Shown one piece after another: positions 53,838 through 62,868 of a DNA stretch of 64,000 nucleotides. The DNA is from Variovorax gossypii. GTDB taxonomy: Bacteria; Pseudomonadota; Gammaproteobacteria; Burkholderiales; Burkholderiaceae_C. A program made the position numbers and the translations under genes. The DNA lies in contig NZ_RXOE01000001.1 in assembly GCF_003965815.1 (NCBI RefSeq), positions 1,364,001 to 1,428,000 on the forward strand, read 5' to 3'. Below the pieces are notes generated by a model. That model did not search any database, was not told the origin of the DNA, and worked only from the letters and a program-made list of their open reading frames with translations. Each line of letters opens with the position of its first letter. The first letter of the stretch is position 1.

Positions 53838-56036
53838 ATGACATCGAAGAAGCATCGGCGCCCGGCTGGGCGCCCCACCTGGCGCATTTCACACACCCGC
53901 CGCGCCACGCTCGCGGCAACCGCCATGGCGCTGGGCGCCGCCGTGCCGGCCTACGCCCAGGAAAAAGACGAATCCGCCGAGACCCGCAAGGCCCTGCCCA
54001 CCATCACGGTATCGGGCGACTCGGGCGAAAGCGCGACCGGCCCGGTGACCGGCTTCGTCGCCAGGCGCGGCGGAACCGCCACCAAGACCGACACGCCGTT
54101 GATCGAGACGCCGCAGGCCATCTCGGTGGTCACGCGCGACCAGATGGAGGCGCAGAGCGCACTCACGCTGCGCGAAACCACCAACTACACGGCCGGCGTG
54201 GTGTCGAGCTACTTCGACAGCCGCGTCGACTCGTTCAAGGTGCGCGGCGGCGACGCCATCCAGTACCTCGACGGGCTGCAGCGCAGCTACGGCACCTACA
54301 ACACCACGCGGGCCGATCCGTACACGCTGGAGCGCGTCGAGCTGCTGCGCGGGCCATCCTCCGTGCTCTACGGCCAAGGGGGCATCGGCGGCGTGCTGAG
54401 CCTGGTGTCGAAGCGGCCTCAGGCCGAGTTGCAACGCGAAGTGCAGGTGCAGGTGGGCAGCCACAACCGCAAGCAGGTCGCGGCCGATTTCACCGGGCCG
54501 CTGGACACCGAAGGCAAGTGGCTCTATCGACTGGTGGCCGTGAACCGCGACAGCGGCACGCAGGTCGACCACGTGCCCGACGACCGCATCCTGCTCGCGC
54601 CCTCGCTCACCTGGCGCCCGAGCGCCGACACCTCGCTGACGCTGCAGGCGCTGTACCAGAAGGACAAGAGCGGCTCGCTGATCGGCTTCTTCCCGTGGCA
54701 GGGCACGCTGCTGCCCTCGCTTTACGGGCAAATTCCCACCTCGACCTTCACCGGCGAGCCCGGCTTCGACCGCTACGACACGCGCAACACCTCGCTGGGC
54801 TACCTGTTCAGCCACCGCTTCAACGACACCTGGACCTTCAGGCAGAACCTGCGCTCGACCGAGAGCAAGGTGCTCTACAACTCCTCCTACACCAGCTTCA
54901 CTGCCAACCGGCTCACCGGACGCCCGGCGCGACCGGTGTTCAACGCAGACCAGCGCACCATCGAGCGCGACCTGATCGTGCAGCTCAACGGCGGCAAGAT
55001 GCTGCTGCTCGACAACCAGGCCGAGGCGCACTTCAAGACCGGTGCGGTGGAGCACACGCTGCTCGTCGGCGCGGACTTCCAGCGCAACGAGACCTCGCAG
55101 TCCACCGGCCGCGGCCGCGCGGGCGCACTCGACGTGTACGCACCGGTGTATGGCAACTACACGCCGCCCACCTTCCTCACCCGGCAGCCCTCGGTGCTGC
55201 AGAAGCAGGCCGGCATCTACGTGCAGGACCAGGTCAAGTACGGCCGCTGGATCGGCCTGCTGGGCCTGCGCCACGACAAGGCCACCACCGACACCGAGGG
55301 CCGCCCCGCCGCTGCCGCCGACGACAAGGCCACCACCAAGCGCGCCGGCATCGTCTACCTGGCCGATGGCGGCTGGGCGCCCTACCTGAGCTATGCCGAA
55401 TCGTTCCTCCCGCTGGGCGGGGTGGACGTGAACAACACGCCCTTCAAGCCGCAGCGCGGCAAGCAATGGGAAGCCGGCGTGAAGTGGGAACCCGAAGGCC
55501 AGCGCACTTCGTTCATGGCGGCGGTGTACGACCTGCGCGACACCAACCGCAAGACCACCGATCCGACCAACCCGCTCAACAGCATCCAGCTCGGCGAGGT
55601 GCACGTGAAGGGGCTGGAGCTCGAATACAAGGGCAGCATCGGGCGCGACTGGGACTGGGTCGCCTCCTACGCCTACACCGACGCGCGCGTGTCGCGCAGC
55701 AACGGCACCGACCTGGGCAAGCGCATCTCGGGCGTGCCGAAGCACACGGCCTCGGCCTGGCTGATGCGGCGCTTCTCCATCGGCGGCGTGCCTGGCTTCT
55801 CGGTGGGCGGCGGTGTGCGCTACCTGGGCAAGTCGTGGGACGGCATGGACGCCAACCCGGTGCCCTCGGTCACGCTGCTGGACGCGATGTTCGCCTGGGA
55901 CAACGGCCCGCTGCGCCTGTCGCTCAACGTGGGCAACCTGACCGACAAAGTGCAGCTCACCACCTGCCTGGCGCGCGGCGACTGCTTCTACGGCCAGCGC
56001 CGTACCGTGACTGCGGCGGCCACGTATCGCTTCTGA
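53838..56036 (+). CDS. TonB-dependent siderophore receptor
   Basis: A 732-residue outer-membrane receptor. The signal peptide ends near AYAQE (about residue 41). The TonB box region is PTITVSGD, the plug domain runs about 70-190 (TPQAISVVTRDQMEAQS, VELLRGPSSVLYGQGGIGGV), and the 22-strand barrel ends FYGQRRTVTAAATYRF with a terminal aromatic residue. There is no N-terminal STN domain, so it is a transporter without surface signalling. The ligand is probably a ferric siderophore (family inference). The start at 53838 follows AGGAG; an ATG 69 bases upstream is in frame. Confidence 0.92.
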   Translation: MTSKKHRRPAGRPTWRISHTRRATLAATAMALGAAVPAYAQEKDESAETRKALPTITVSGDSGESATGPVTGFVARRGGTATKTDTPLIETPQAISVVTRDQMEAQSALTLRETTNYTAGVVSSYFDSRVDSFKVRGGDAIQYLDGLQRSYGTYNTTRADPYTLERVELLRGPSSVLYGQGGIGGVLSLVSKRPQAELQREVQVQVGSHNRKQVAADFTGPLDTEGKWLYRLVAVNRDSGTQVDHVPDDRILLAPSLTWRPSADTSLTLQALYQKDKSGSLIGFFPWQGTLLPSLYGQIPTSTFTGEPGFDRYDTRNTSLGYLFSHRFNDTWTFRQNLRSTESKVLYNSSYTSFTANRLTGRPARPVFNADQRTIERDLIVQLNGGKMLLLDNQAEAHFKTGAVEHTLLVGADFQRNETSQSTGRGRAGALDVYAPVYGNYTPPTFLTRQPSVLQKQAGIYVQDQVKYGRWIGLLGLRHDKATTDTEGRPAAAADDKATTKRAGIVYLADGGWAPYLSYAESFLPLGGVDVNNTPFKPQRGKQWEAGVKWEPEGQRTSFMAAVYDLRDTNRKTTDPTNPLNSIQLGEVHVKGLELEYKGSIGRDWDWVASYAYTDARVSRSNGTDLGKRISGVPKHTASAWLMRRFSIGGVPGFSVGGGVRYLGKSWDGMDANPVPSVTLLDAMFAWDNGPLRLSLNVGNLTDKVQLTTCLARGDCFYGQRRTVTAAATYRF

Positions 56037-56136
56037 AGAAAATCCCCGCCCGGGCGAAGGTCTGGCGCGGGGGCGACAGGCCCGCGCGGCGGGCGCCACC
56101 TAGAATCGCCCCGCTGTCCGGCTCGCCGGGCGGCAA

Positions 56137-56304
56137 GCGTTCTCAGGGCGGGGTGAAACTCCCCACCGGCGGTGATGGCGGCACGTTCCGGAAGGAACAG
56201 CAGCACAAGCCCGCGAGCGCCTGGGGCTCGCAATGAGCTCCAGGGTCAGCAGATTTCGGTGCGATTCCGAAGCCGACGGTCACAGTCCGGATGAAAGAGA
56301 GCGC
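56137..56304 (+). ncRNA. FMN riboswitch (RFN element)
   Basis: The conserved RFN core is clear: TCTCAGGGCGGGGTGAAA with CTCCCCACCGGCGGTGAT, AAGCCCGCGAGCGC, GGTCAGCAGATTTCGGTG, then ATTCCGAAGCCGACGGTC and ACAGTCCGGATGAAAGAGAG. It binds FMN and shuts off the downstream gene. A TAGAAT box lies at 56101-56106. It precedes ribH by about 100 bp. Confidence 0.97.
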
Positions 56305-56407
56305 GAAATGCGGGTCTGCCCGCGCGCTTCGCTTTTTGGCCTGCGCGCGAGCGGCCTTGCGGTTTCGTGCGCCCTGATTCAGGAAACCTGCTTTCAAGAG
56401 GCACACC

Positions 56408-56920
56408 ATGAGTCAGATCAACGACCTTCCCCTTTCCGCCGTCACCGCGTCGGGTTCGCCGCGCGGCACGCGCATCGCATTCGTCGAGGCGCAGTGGCAT
56501 TCCGACATCGTCCACCAGGCACGCGACGCCTTCCTCGAGGAGATGGACCGCCTCGGCGTGGCGCGCGATCTCATCGACATCTTCGACGTGCCCGGCGCCT
56601 TCGAGATTCCGCTGCACGCCAAGCGGCTCGCCAACTCGGGCAAGTACGCGGCCATCATCGGCTGCGCGCTGGTGGTGGACGGCGGCATCTACCGCCACGA
56701 GTTCGTGGCGAACACGGTGGTCAGCACGCTGATGTCGCTGCAGCTCGAGACCGACGTGCCGATCTTCTCGGCCGTGCTCACGCCGCACCACTTCCACGAG
56801 CACGTGGAGCACCGCAAATACTTCCACCGCCACTTCGCGGTCAAGGGAACGGAAGTGGCCGAGGCCTGCTTCAAGACGCTCGAAGCCCTGAAGAAAGTCG
56901 ACGCGCTGCTGGCCGCCTGA
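56408..56920 (+). CDS. ribH: 6,7-dimethyl-8-ribityllumazine synthase, RibH2-like
   Basis: A 170-residue enzyme of the penultimate step of riboflavin synthesis. It aligns with the decameric type II enzyme (RibH2 of Brucella and rhizobia): RIAFVEAQWHSDIVHQARDA, DVPGAFEIPLHAKRLANSGK, CALVVDGGIYRHEFVANTVV and the C-terminal HHFHEHVEHRKYFHRHF. Type I enzymes normally sit with ribBA; this copy stands alone behind an FMN riboswitch. Confidence 0.93.
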   Translation: MSQINDLPLSAVTASGSPRGTRIAFVEAQWHSDIVHQARDAFLEEMDRLGVARDLIDIFDVPGAFEIPLHAKRLANSGKYAAIIGCALVVDGGIYRHEFVANTVVSTLMSLQLETDVPIFSAVLTPHHFHEHVEHRKYFHRHFAVKGTEVAEACFKTLEALKKVDALLAA

Positions 56921-56960
56921 CCTACGTGACAACGGGGGCCGGCCTGCGTAACCTGCGCGG

Positions 56961-57641
56961 ATGCCATCCACATCCGCCCACGAAGACCGCTACACCCTCT
57001 ACGGCGCACCCGGCTCGGGTGCAACGCCCATACACGCCGCTCTGACGCTGATCGGCGCGCAGGTCGACACCGTCGACATCGCCACCTGGGAAAGCGAAGC
57101 CGAGCGCGAGCGCGTGTCGGGCGTCAACCCGATGCGGCAGGTGCCGGCGCTGGTGCTGCCTTCGGGCGAGGTGATGACCGAGAGCGCGGCCATCCTCATC
57201 TGGCTGGGCGACCGCTATCCCGAGGCCGGGCTCTGCCCCGCGCCCGGCGACCCGATGCGCTCGCGCTACCTGCGCTGGATGGTCTACCTGCCGGCTGCCA
57301 TCTATTCGATGTTCTGGGTGCGCGACGAGCCTTCGCGCCTGGTGCCCGACCCCGCGGCGCAGCCGGCCATGCTCGAACGCACGGCCGAGCGCATCGCGCA
57401 TTGCTGGCAGCTGATGGATTCGCAGATCGACGAGCCTGCGCCCTACCTGCTCGGCGACCGCATCAGCATGCTCGACCTGTACGTGACCGTGATGTCGCGC
57501 TGGACGCCGGGCCGCAGGCGCTTCTACCGCGTGGCACCACGCATGACGCGGGTGGTGCGTCGCGTGGATGCCGATCCGCGGCTGGCGGAGTTCTGGGCGA
57601 AGCGCTTTCCGCTCTCTCCGGATGCAGCGCAGGAAAGCTGA
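56961..57641 (+). CDS. Glutathione S-transferase-like protein
   Basis: A 226-residue cytosolic protein with an N-terminal thioredoxin-fold domain (YTLYGAPGSGATPIHAALTL, QVPALVLPSGEVMTESAAIL with the conserved glutathione-binding ES) and an all-helical C-terminal domain (YLLGDRISMLDLYVTVMSRW). The catalytic residue at the N-terminus is not obvious; SGA replaces the usual S/C-PF. The substrate is unknown. Confidence 0.85.
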   Translation: MPSTSAHEDRYTLYGAPGSGATPIHAALTLIGAQVDTVDIATWESEAERERVSGVNPMRQVPALVLPSGEVMTESAAILIWLGDRYPEAGLCPAPGDPMRSRYLRWMVYLPAAIYSMFWVRDEPSRLVPDPAAQPAMLERTAERIAHCWQLMDSQIDEPAPYLLGDRISMLDLYVTVMSRWTPGRRRFYRVAPRMTRVVRRVDADPRLAEFWAKRFPLSPDAAQES

Positions 57642-57669
57642 TCGACGCCGGTTTCCTATCATCGACACC

Positions 57670-58050
57670 ATGACCGCACTCACCCCGACCACCGCCTATC
57701 CGATGACGATCTACCACAAGCCCAACTGCAGCACTTCGCGCAACGTGCTGTCGTTGATCCGCGAAAGCGGCGTGGAGCCCGAGATCGTTCTCTATCTTGA
57801 AACCCCGCCCTCGAAGAAGAAGCTGCGCGAGCTCTCCAAGGCCATGGGCATGGGCGCGCGCGAGCTGCTGCGCACCAAGGAAGCCCCGTACGAAGAGCTG
57901 AACCTGGCCGACTCGAAGTGGACCGACGACCAGATCTTCGACTTCATCGTCGAGCACCCGATCCTGCTGCAGCGGCCCATCGTGGTGTCGCCGCGCGGCA
58001 CGCTGATGTGCCGGCCGTGGGAGCGCGTGCGCGAGATCCTGCCGGCCTGA
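57670..58050 (+). CDS. arsC: ArsC-family arsenate reductase-like protein
   Basis: A 126-residue glutaredoxin-linked reductase with the active-site cysteine in YHKPNCSTSRNVL and the anion-binding arginines in RPIVVSPRGTLMCRP. The length fits ArsC. No other ars genes are nearby, so the cellular role could differ from arsenate resistance. An internal ATG at 57703 is an alternative start. Confidence 0.88.
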   Translation: MTALTPTTAYPMTIYHKPNCSTSRNVLSLIRESGVEPEIVLYLETPPSKKKLRELSKAMGMGARELLRTKEAPYEELNLADSKWTDDQIFDFIVEHPILLQRPIVVSPRGTLMCRPWERVREILPA

Positions 58051-58056
58051 CGAGCC

Positions 58057-59130
58057 TCAGTGCGTGGCCTGCTGCGCCAGGCCCCACGCGACGTGCTCGC
58101 GCACCAGTTCGCTCGGGTGTTCGGCACGGGTTGCCAGCGCCTCTTTCGCACCGCCCTCGCCCGCCCTCACCGCGTTGCCCAACGCGACCGCGATATTGCG
58201 CAGCCAGCGCTCGTGCCCGATGCGACGGATCGGGCTGCCTTCGGTGCGGCGCAGGAAGTCCTGCTCGGTCCACGCGAAGAGATCGGCCAGCGTGCGCCCC
58301 GTGAGCTCTTCGCGCGCGTCGAAGTCGGGCAGCGTGCTTTTCTTCGCGAACTTGTTCCAGGGGCAGATCAGCTGGCAGTCGTCGCAGCCGTAGATGCGGT
58401 TGGCCATCAGCGGGCGCAGCTCGACCGGAATGGGCCCGCCGTGCTCGATGGTGAGGTACGAGATGCAGCGCCGGGCATCGAGCCTCTTCGGCGCCACGAT
58501 GGCCTGCGTCGGGCACACGTCGATGCAGGCGCTGCAGCTGCCGCAGTGCGCGGTGACGGGTTCGCTGGGGGGCAGCTCCATGTCGACGTAGATCTCGCCC
58601 AGGAAGAACATCGAGCCCGCGTCGCGGTCGAGCACCAGCGTGTGCTTGCCGCGCCAGCCCTGGCCGCTGCGGGAGGCCAGTTCGGCTTCTAGCACGGGGG
58701 CCGAGTCGGTGAAGGCGCGGTGGCCGAAGGGGCCGACCTCCTCGGCGATGCGCTCCGCCAGCTTCGCGAGCCGGTTGCGCAGGACCTTGTGATAGTCGCG
58801 GCCTCGTGCGTAGACGGAGACGATGGCCTCGCCGGGACGCTTGAGCCTGTCGAATTCGACGGTCTGCCACTCGGGGCTGGTGCTGCGCGGCAGGTAGTCC
58901 ATGCGCGCGGTGATCACGCTCACCGTGCCCGGCACCAGCTCGGCCGGACGGGCCCGGCGCGTGCCGTGCGTTTCCATGTATTGCATCTCGCCATGGAACC
59001 CATGGGCCAGCCATTGCATCAGACCGGCTTCGGCGCTCGACAAATCGACGCCCGCGATTCCGATTTGGGAGAATCCGAGTTCCCGGGCCAAGGCCTGAAT
59101 ACGCACAACGAGTGGATGGCTGACGATCAC
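58057..59130 (-). CDS. queG: Epoxyqueuosine reductase
   Basis: A 357-residue cobalamin- and 4Fe-4S-dependent enzyme that reduces epoxyqueuosine to queuosine in tRNA. The N-terminal DUF1730 domain is followed by two cluster motifs, CGSCSACIDVCPTQAI and CDDCQLICPWNKFA, then HEAT-like helices. The start is GTG at 59130 (MIVSHPLVVRIQALAR). The first 15 bases overlap the divergent tsaE start, so the two promoters lie inside each other's genes. Confidence 0.95.
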   Translation of the reverse strand: MIVSHPLVVRIQALARELGFSQIGIAGVDLSSAEAGLMQWLAHGFHGEMQYMETHGTRRARPAELVPGTVSVITARMDYLPRSTSPEWQTVEFDRLKRPGEAIVSVYARGRDYHKVLRNRLAKLAERIAEEVGPFGHRAFTDSAPVLEAELASRSGQGWRGKHTLVLDRDAGSMFFLGEIYVDMELPPSEPVTAHCGSCSACIDVCPTQAIVAPKRLDARRCISYLTIEHGGPIPVELRPLMANRIYGCDDCQLICPWNKFAKKSTLPDFDAREELTGRTLADLFAWTEQDFLRRTEGSPIRRIGHERWLRNIAVALGNAVRAGEGGAKEALATRAEHPSELVREHVAWGLAQQATH

Positions 59131-59622
59131 TTGCCGATTGTAGAAACGCACAAGAGCACCCGCAGCCTGCGCTGGTGCAGCGAAGCCGACACCGACGCCT
59201 TCGCGCGGGCGCTGGCCGCCGCCCCCCAATTGCGCGACGCATTCATCGCGCTGCATGGCGACCTCGGCGCCGGCAAGACCACTTTCGTACGCCATCTGCT
59301 GCGCGCCCTGGGCATCGCCGGGCGCATCAAGAGCCCCACCTACGCGGTGGTCGAGCCCCACGAGGCGCCCGACGGGCTGCAGATCTTCCATTTCGACTTC
59401 TACCGCTTCGCCGATCCGCGCGAATGGGACGACGCCGGCTTCCGCGACATCTTCGCCGGGCCAGGCCTCAAGCTGGCCGAATGGCCGGATAACGCCGCGG
59501 GCCGCACACCAGTTGCCGACCTCGCTATTAAAATAGAAGCAATGACTGACGACACACGCAGCGTGACCCTCATCGCGAACACCCCTCGCGGCAGCGATCT
59601 GCTGGCGCGCATCGCCGCATGA
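59116..59622 (+). CDS. tsaE: tRNA threonylcarbamoyladenosine biosynthesis ATPase TsaE
   Basis: A 168-residue ATPase needed for t6A37 modification of tRNA, working with TsaB and TsaD. The P-loop is GDLGAGKTTFVRHLLRALG, followed by SPTYAVVEPHE, HFDFYRFADPREWDDAGF and LAEWPDNA. The ATG at 59116 overlaps queG divergently; TTG at 59131 in the same frame would avoid this. The stop overlaps the amidase ATG by four bases. Confidence 0.93.
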   Translation: MADDHLPIVETHKSTRSLRWCSEADTDAFARALAAAPQLRDAFIALHGDLGAGKTTFVRHLLRALGIAGRIKSPTYAVVEPHEAPDGLQIFHFDFYRFADPREWDDAGFRDIFAGPGLKLAEWPDNAAGRTPVADLAIKIEAMTDDTRSVTLIANTPRGSDLLARIAA

Positions 59623-61073
59623 AGGCGGCCGGCCTGAAACGGCGCGTGCTGCTGCAGGGCGGCAGCATCGCGCTGATGCTCGGCGTGCACCAGATCGCGC
59701 GCGGAGCCACCATCCTCGCAGTGCGCGTATGGCCCGCCGCCGACTACACGCGCGTCACCATCGAGTCCGACGCCCGCCTCAATTCGCAGCAGCTCGTGGT
59801 GGGCAGCCCGCCGCGGCTCGCCGTCGACATCGAGGGTATCGACCTCAACCCCGAACTGCGCGAGCTGGTCGGCAAGATCAAGCCCGGCGACCCGTACATC
59901 AATGGCCTGCGCGTCGGGCAGAACGCGCCGAAGGTGGTGCGCATCGTGTTCGACCTGAAACAGGCCGTGGTGCCGCAGGTGTTCTCGCTCGCGCCCGTGG
60001 CCGCCTACAAGCACCGGCTGGTGCTCGACCTGTACCCCGAGCAGGCAGTCGACCCAATGGAAGCGCTGATCGCCGAGCGCCTGCGCGATGCGCCCCGCTC
60101 CACGGGCGGCGGCTCCACGGTTGCGCCGCCGGCGGTGGCGACAGCGCCGGCCGCCGATCCGCTCGGCGACCTGATGGCCCAGCAGTCGATGCGCCCGGGC
60201 CCGCAATCGCCGCCGCCCGCCGCAATGACAGGCGGCGACAGGCCTTCGATGCCGCCACCGCCTCCCGTGGTGGCCACCGCGCCCGTCAGGCCCGCTACAC
60301 CGGCCGCTCCGCCGCCCCCACCGGTTGCCGCCACGGCCAACCGCACCGACCGCATCATCATCGTGGCGCTCGACCCCGGCCACGGCGGTGAAGACCCCGG
60401 CGCCATCGGCCCCAACGGCACGCGCGAGAAGGACATCGTGCTGCAGGTGGCCCACCGCCTGCGCCAGCGCATCAACGCGAGCAGCGTGAACGGCAGCCCG
60501 ATGCGCGCCTTCCTCACGCGCGACGCAGACTTCTTCGTGCCGCTGGGCGTGCGCGTGCAGAAGGCGCGGCGCGTGCAGGCCGACCTGTTCGTGAGCATTC
60601 ATGCCGACGCCTTCACCACGCCCGCCGCGCGCGGCGCCAGCGTGTTCGCGCTGAGCCAGAGCGGCGCGTCGAGCAGCGCCGCGCGCTGGCTGGCCAACAA
60701 GGAAAACGACGCCGACCGCGTGGGCGGCGTGAACGTGGGCAACCACGAGGCGCAGGTGCAGCGCGCGCTGCTCGACATGAGCACCACCGCGCAGATCAAC
60801 GACAGCCTGAAGCTCGGCGGCGCGATGCTCGGCGAGATCAAGGGCATCGGTGCGCGGCTGCACAAGGGCTCGGTCGAGCAGGCCGGCTTCGCGGTGCTGA
60901 AGGCACCCGACATTCCGAGCGTGCTGGTGGAAACCGCCTTCATCAGCAATCCGGAAGAAGAAGCCAACCTGCGCCGCGTCGACTACCAGGAGAACCTGGC
61001 CGACGCGCTGATGCGCGGCATCCAGCGCTACTTCGCGCAGAACCCGCCGCTCGCGCGCAGCCGGCAACTCTGA
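59619..61073 (+). CDS. amiC: N-acetylmuramoyl-L-alanine amidase (AmiC type)
   Basis: A 484-residue periplasmic murein hydrolase that splits septal peptidoglycan. It has a twin-arginine-like signal (LKRRVLLQGG), AMIN domain (about 35-140) for septal targeting, a proline-rich linker (about 170-240), and an Amidase_3 domain with zinc ligands in ALDPGHGGEDPG, the catalytic region FVSIHADAF, and VLVETAFISNPEEEANL. ATGA overlap with tsaE indicates translational coupling. Confidence 0.94.
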   Translation: MKAAGLKRRVLLQGGSIALMLGVHQIARGATILAVRVWPAADYTRVTIESDARLNSQQLVVGSPPRLAVDIEGIDLNPELRELVGKIKPGDPYINGLRVGQNAPKVVRIVFDLKQAVVPQVFSLAPVAAYKHRLVLDLYPEQAVDPMEALIAERLRDAPRSTGGGSTVAPPAVATAPAADPLGDLMAQQSMRPGPQSPPPAAMTGGDRPSMPPPPPVVATAPVRPATPAAPPPPPVAATANRTDRIIIVALDPGHGGEDPGAIGPNGTREKDIVLQVAHRLRQRINASSVNGSPMRAFLTRDADFFVPLGVRVQKARRVQADLFVSIHADAFTTPAARGASVFALSQSGASSSAARWLANKENDADRVGGVNVGNHEAQVQRALLDMSTTAQINDSLKLGGAMLGEIKGIGARLHKGSVEQAGFAVLKAPDIPSVLVETAFISNPEEEANLRRVDYQENLADALMRGIQRYFAQNPPLARSRQL

Positions 61074-61226
61074 TCGCACGCCCGGGCTTCTGTAAAGCCA
61101 AAGCGTGCACTCCTGTCCCACGCCTGGCGACGCGAGAGCGCGCACAGGCACGTGCGGCAGGTTCCTACACGGCATGGGGCCACCTGTTGGAGATGATGAA
61201 GCATCACTCCTCGAAAGGTGGACATC

Positions 61227-61514
61227 ATGAACACACGTCTCTGGATCGCTGCTGCTGCAGCCGCCTCGGTCATGACGATCGCGGGTTGCGCGAGCGGCCC
61301 CAACCAGAACCTCGGCACCGGCGTGGGCGCGGTAGGCGGCGCGCTGGTGGGTAACGCCATCGGCGGCAACACCGCGAGCACGGTGGGTGGTGCGGCCATC
61401 GGCGGCATCATCGGCAACCAGATCGGCCGCAATGCCGACGAACGCAACTACTACAACCAGCAGCGCTATCCGCGCGGCAGCGGCTACTACCCGGGCAACG
61501 GCCCGAACTACTGA
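61227..61514 (+). CDS. Glycine-zipper 2TM-domain lipoprotein
   Basis: A 95-residue envelope lipoprotein with signal MNTRLWIAAAAAASVMTIAG and lipobox Cys at about residue 21 (TIAGC). A glycine zipper (GTGVGAVGGALVGNAIGGN, then VGGAAIGGIIGNQIG) should insert in or associate with the membrane. The tail is rich in Tyr, Asn and Gly. The start has AGGTGG six bases upstream. SlyB/OsmB-like proteins respond to envelope stress; the role here is unknown. Confidence 0.85.
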   Translation: MNTRLWIAAAAAASVMTIAGCASGPNQNLGTGVGAVGGALVGNAIGGNTASTVGGAAIGGIIGNQIGRNADERNYYNQQRYPRGSGYYPGNGPNY

Positions 61515-61554
61515 GGCACCGCGATGCGGCCCGGACGCTGACCGGGCCTGAACG

Positions 61555-61582
61555 AAAAAGCGCGCCGGTGGCGCGCTTTTTT
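61555..61582. terminator. Bidirectional terminator, lipoprotein/dedA
   Basis: An 8-bp stem AGCGCGCC/GGCGCGCT with loop GGT, flanked by A5 before and T6 after. It serves the lipoprotein gene and the convergent dedA-family gene. Confidence 0.88.
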
Positions 61583-61604
61583 AATGGTTGATCGGCTGAC
61601 TGCT

Positions 61605-62273
61605 TCAGGCCTGCGAGGCCTGCGCCGCGCGGGCCTTCTCGGCCTTCGAGGCGCGCCATGCGCCATAGATCGCCAGCAGACCCGGCACGAAGATCAGCGC
61701 CCAGATGATCTTGTCGAGATGCTCACGCACGAGCGGCAGGTTGCCGAAGAAGTAACCCGCCGTCACGATGCCGAGCACCCAGATCAGCGCGCCGACCACG
61801 TTGAACATGGTGAACTTCGCGCGGTTCATCTCGGCCACGCCGGCCACGAAGGGCGCGAAGGTGCGGATGAAGGGCATGAAGCGCGCGAGGATGATCGTGA
61901 TTCCGCCGTAGCGCTCGTAGAAGGCATGGGCCTGGTCGAAGGCCTTGCGGTTGAAGAAGCGCGAACTCTCCCACTGGAACACCTTCGGCCCGAAGTAGCG
62001 GCCGATCGAGTAGTTGCACTGGTCGCCCAGGATCGCGGCCGCGATCAGGATGCCGCAGGCCAGCGGATAGTTCATGAGGCCCGCGCCGCACAGCGCGCCG
62101 ACGATGAAGAGCAGCGAGTCGCCCGGAAGGAACGGCATCACCACCGCGCCGGTCTCGACGAAGACGATGAGGAACAGCAATGCATAGACCCAGGGGCCGT
62201 AGGCGATGACGAATTGCTGGAGGTGCTTGTCGACGTGAAGAACGAAGTCGACGAGAAAGCTGATGATTTCCAT
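61605..62273 (-). CDS. DedA-family membrane protein
   Basis: A 222-residue inner-membrane protein of the SNARE-associated (DedA/VTT) superfamily with several spans. Conserved motifs are ETGAVVMPFLPGDSLLF, the re-entrant GDQCNYSIGRYFG, and YGGITIILARFMPFIRTFAP with the catalytic-like arginines. DedA proteins are implicated in lipid scrambling and undecaprenyl-phosphate recycling. The start is divergent from the GNAT gene. Confidence 0.93.
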   Translation of the reverse strand: MEIISFLVDFVLHVDKHLQQFVIAYGPWVYALLFLIVFVETGAVVMPFLPGDSLLFIVGALCGAGLMNYPLACGILIAAAILGDQCNYSIGRYFGPKVFQWESSRFFNRKAFDQAHAFYERYGGITIILARFMPFIRTFAPFVAGVAEMNRAKFTMFNVVGALIWVLGIVTAGYFFGNLPLVREHLDKIIWALIFVPGLLAIYGAWRASKAEKARAAQASQA

Positions 62274-62321
62274 GGCCGCGGATTATCCTTGCTGAAACCG
62301 AACGCCCTCGTGAATCACCCC

Positions 62322-62825
62322 ATGCTGCACATACGCGCCGCCACCGATGCGGACTGGCCGGCCATCTGGTCCGTTCTCGAACCCACCTTCCGGCGCGCCG
62401 ACACCTACACCTATCCGCCCGACGTCCCCGAGGAACAGGCACGCCATTCGTGGACGAAAGTTCCCACTGCAACCTTCGTGGCCTGCGACGACGAAGGCAA
62501 GGTGCTCGGCACCTACGTCATCCGCCCCAACCAGCCCGGCCAGGGCTCGCACGTAAGCAATTGCGGCTACGTGGTGTCCGATGCAGCGCGCGGCATGGGC
62601 GTGGCGTCGGCGCTGTGCGAACACTCGCAGCAGGAGGCCCTGCGCATGGGCTTTCGCGCGATGCAGTTCAACTTCGTGGTGTCGACCAACGAGGGCGCGG
62701 TGCGCCTGTGGCGCAAGATGGGCTTCGCCATCGTCGGTACGCTGCCCGGTGCGTTCAGGCATCCGAAGCACGGCTACGTCGATGCCTACGTCATGTTCAA
62801 GCAGTTGCAACAGCAACAGCAGTGA
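62322..62825 (+). CDS. GNAT-family N-acetyltransferase
   Basis: A 167-residue acetyl-CoA-dependent transferase. The fold begins LHIRAATDADWPAIWSVLEP. The acetyl-CoA loop is CGYVVSDAARGMGVASALCE, and the C-terminal motif is LWRKMGFAIVGTLPGAFRHP. The tail is a run of glutamines (LQQQQQ). A GTG four codons upstream is an alternative start. The acceptor is unknown. Confidence 0.9.
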   Translation: MLHIRAATDADWPAIWSVLEPTFRRADTYTYPPDVPEEQARHSWTKVPTATFVACDDEGKVLGTYVIRPNQPGQGSHVSNCGYVVSDAARGMGVASALCEHSQQEALRMGFRAMQFNFVVSTNEGAVRLWRKMGFAIVGTLPGAFRHPKHGYVDAYVMFKQLQQQQQ

Positions 62826-62868
62826 CAGCGCTCTCACATACACAAACCCTCGACAGGAGAAACACACG

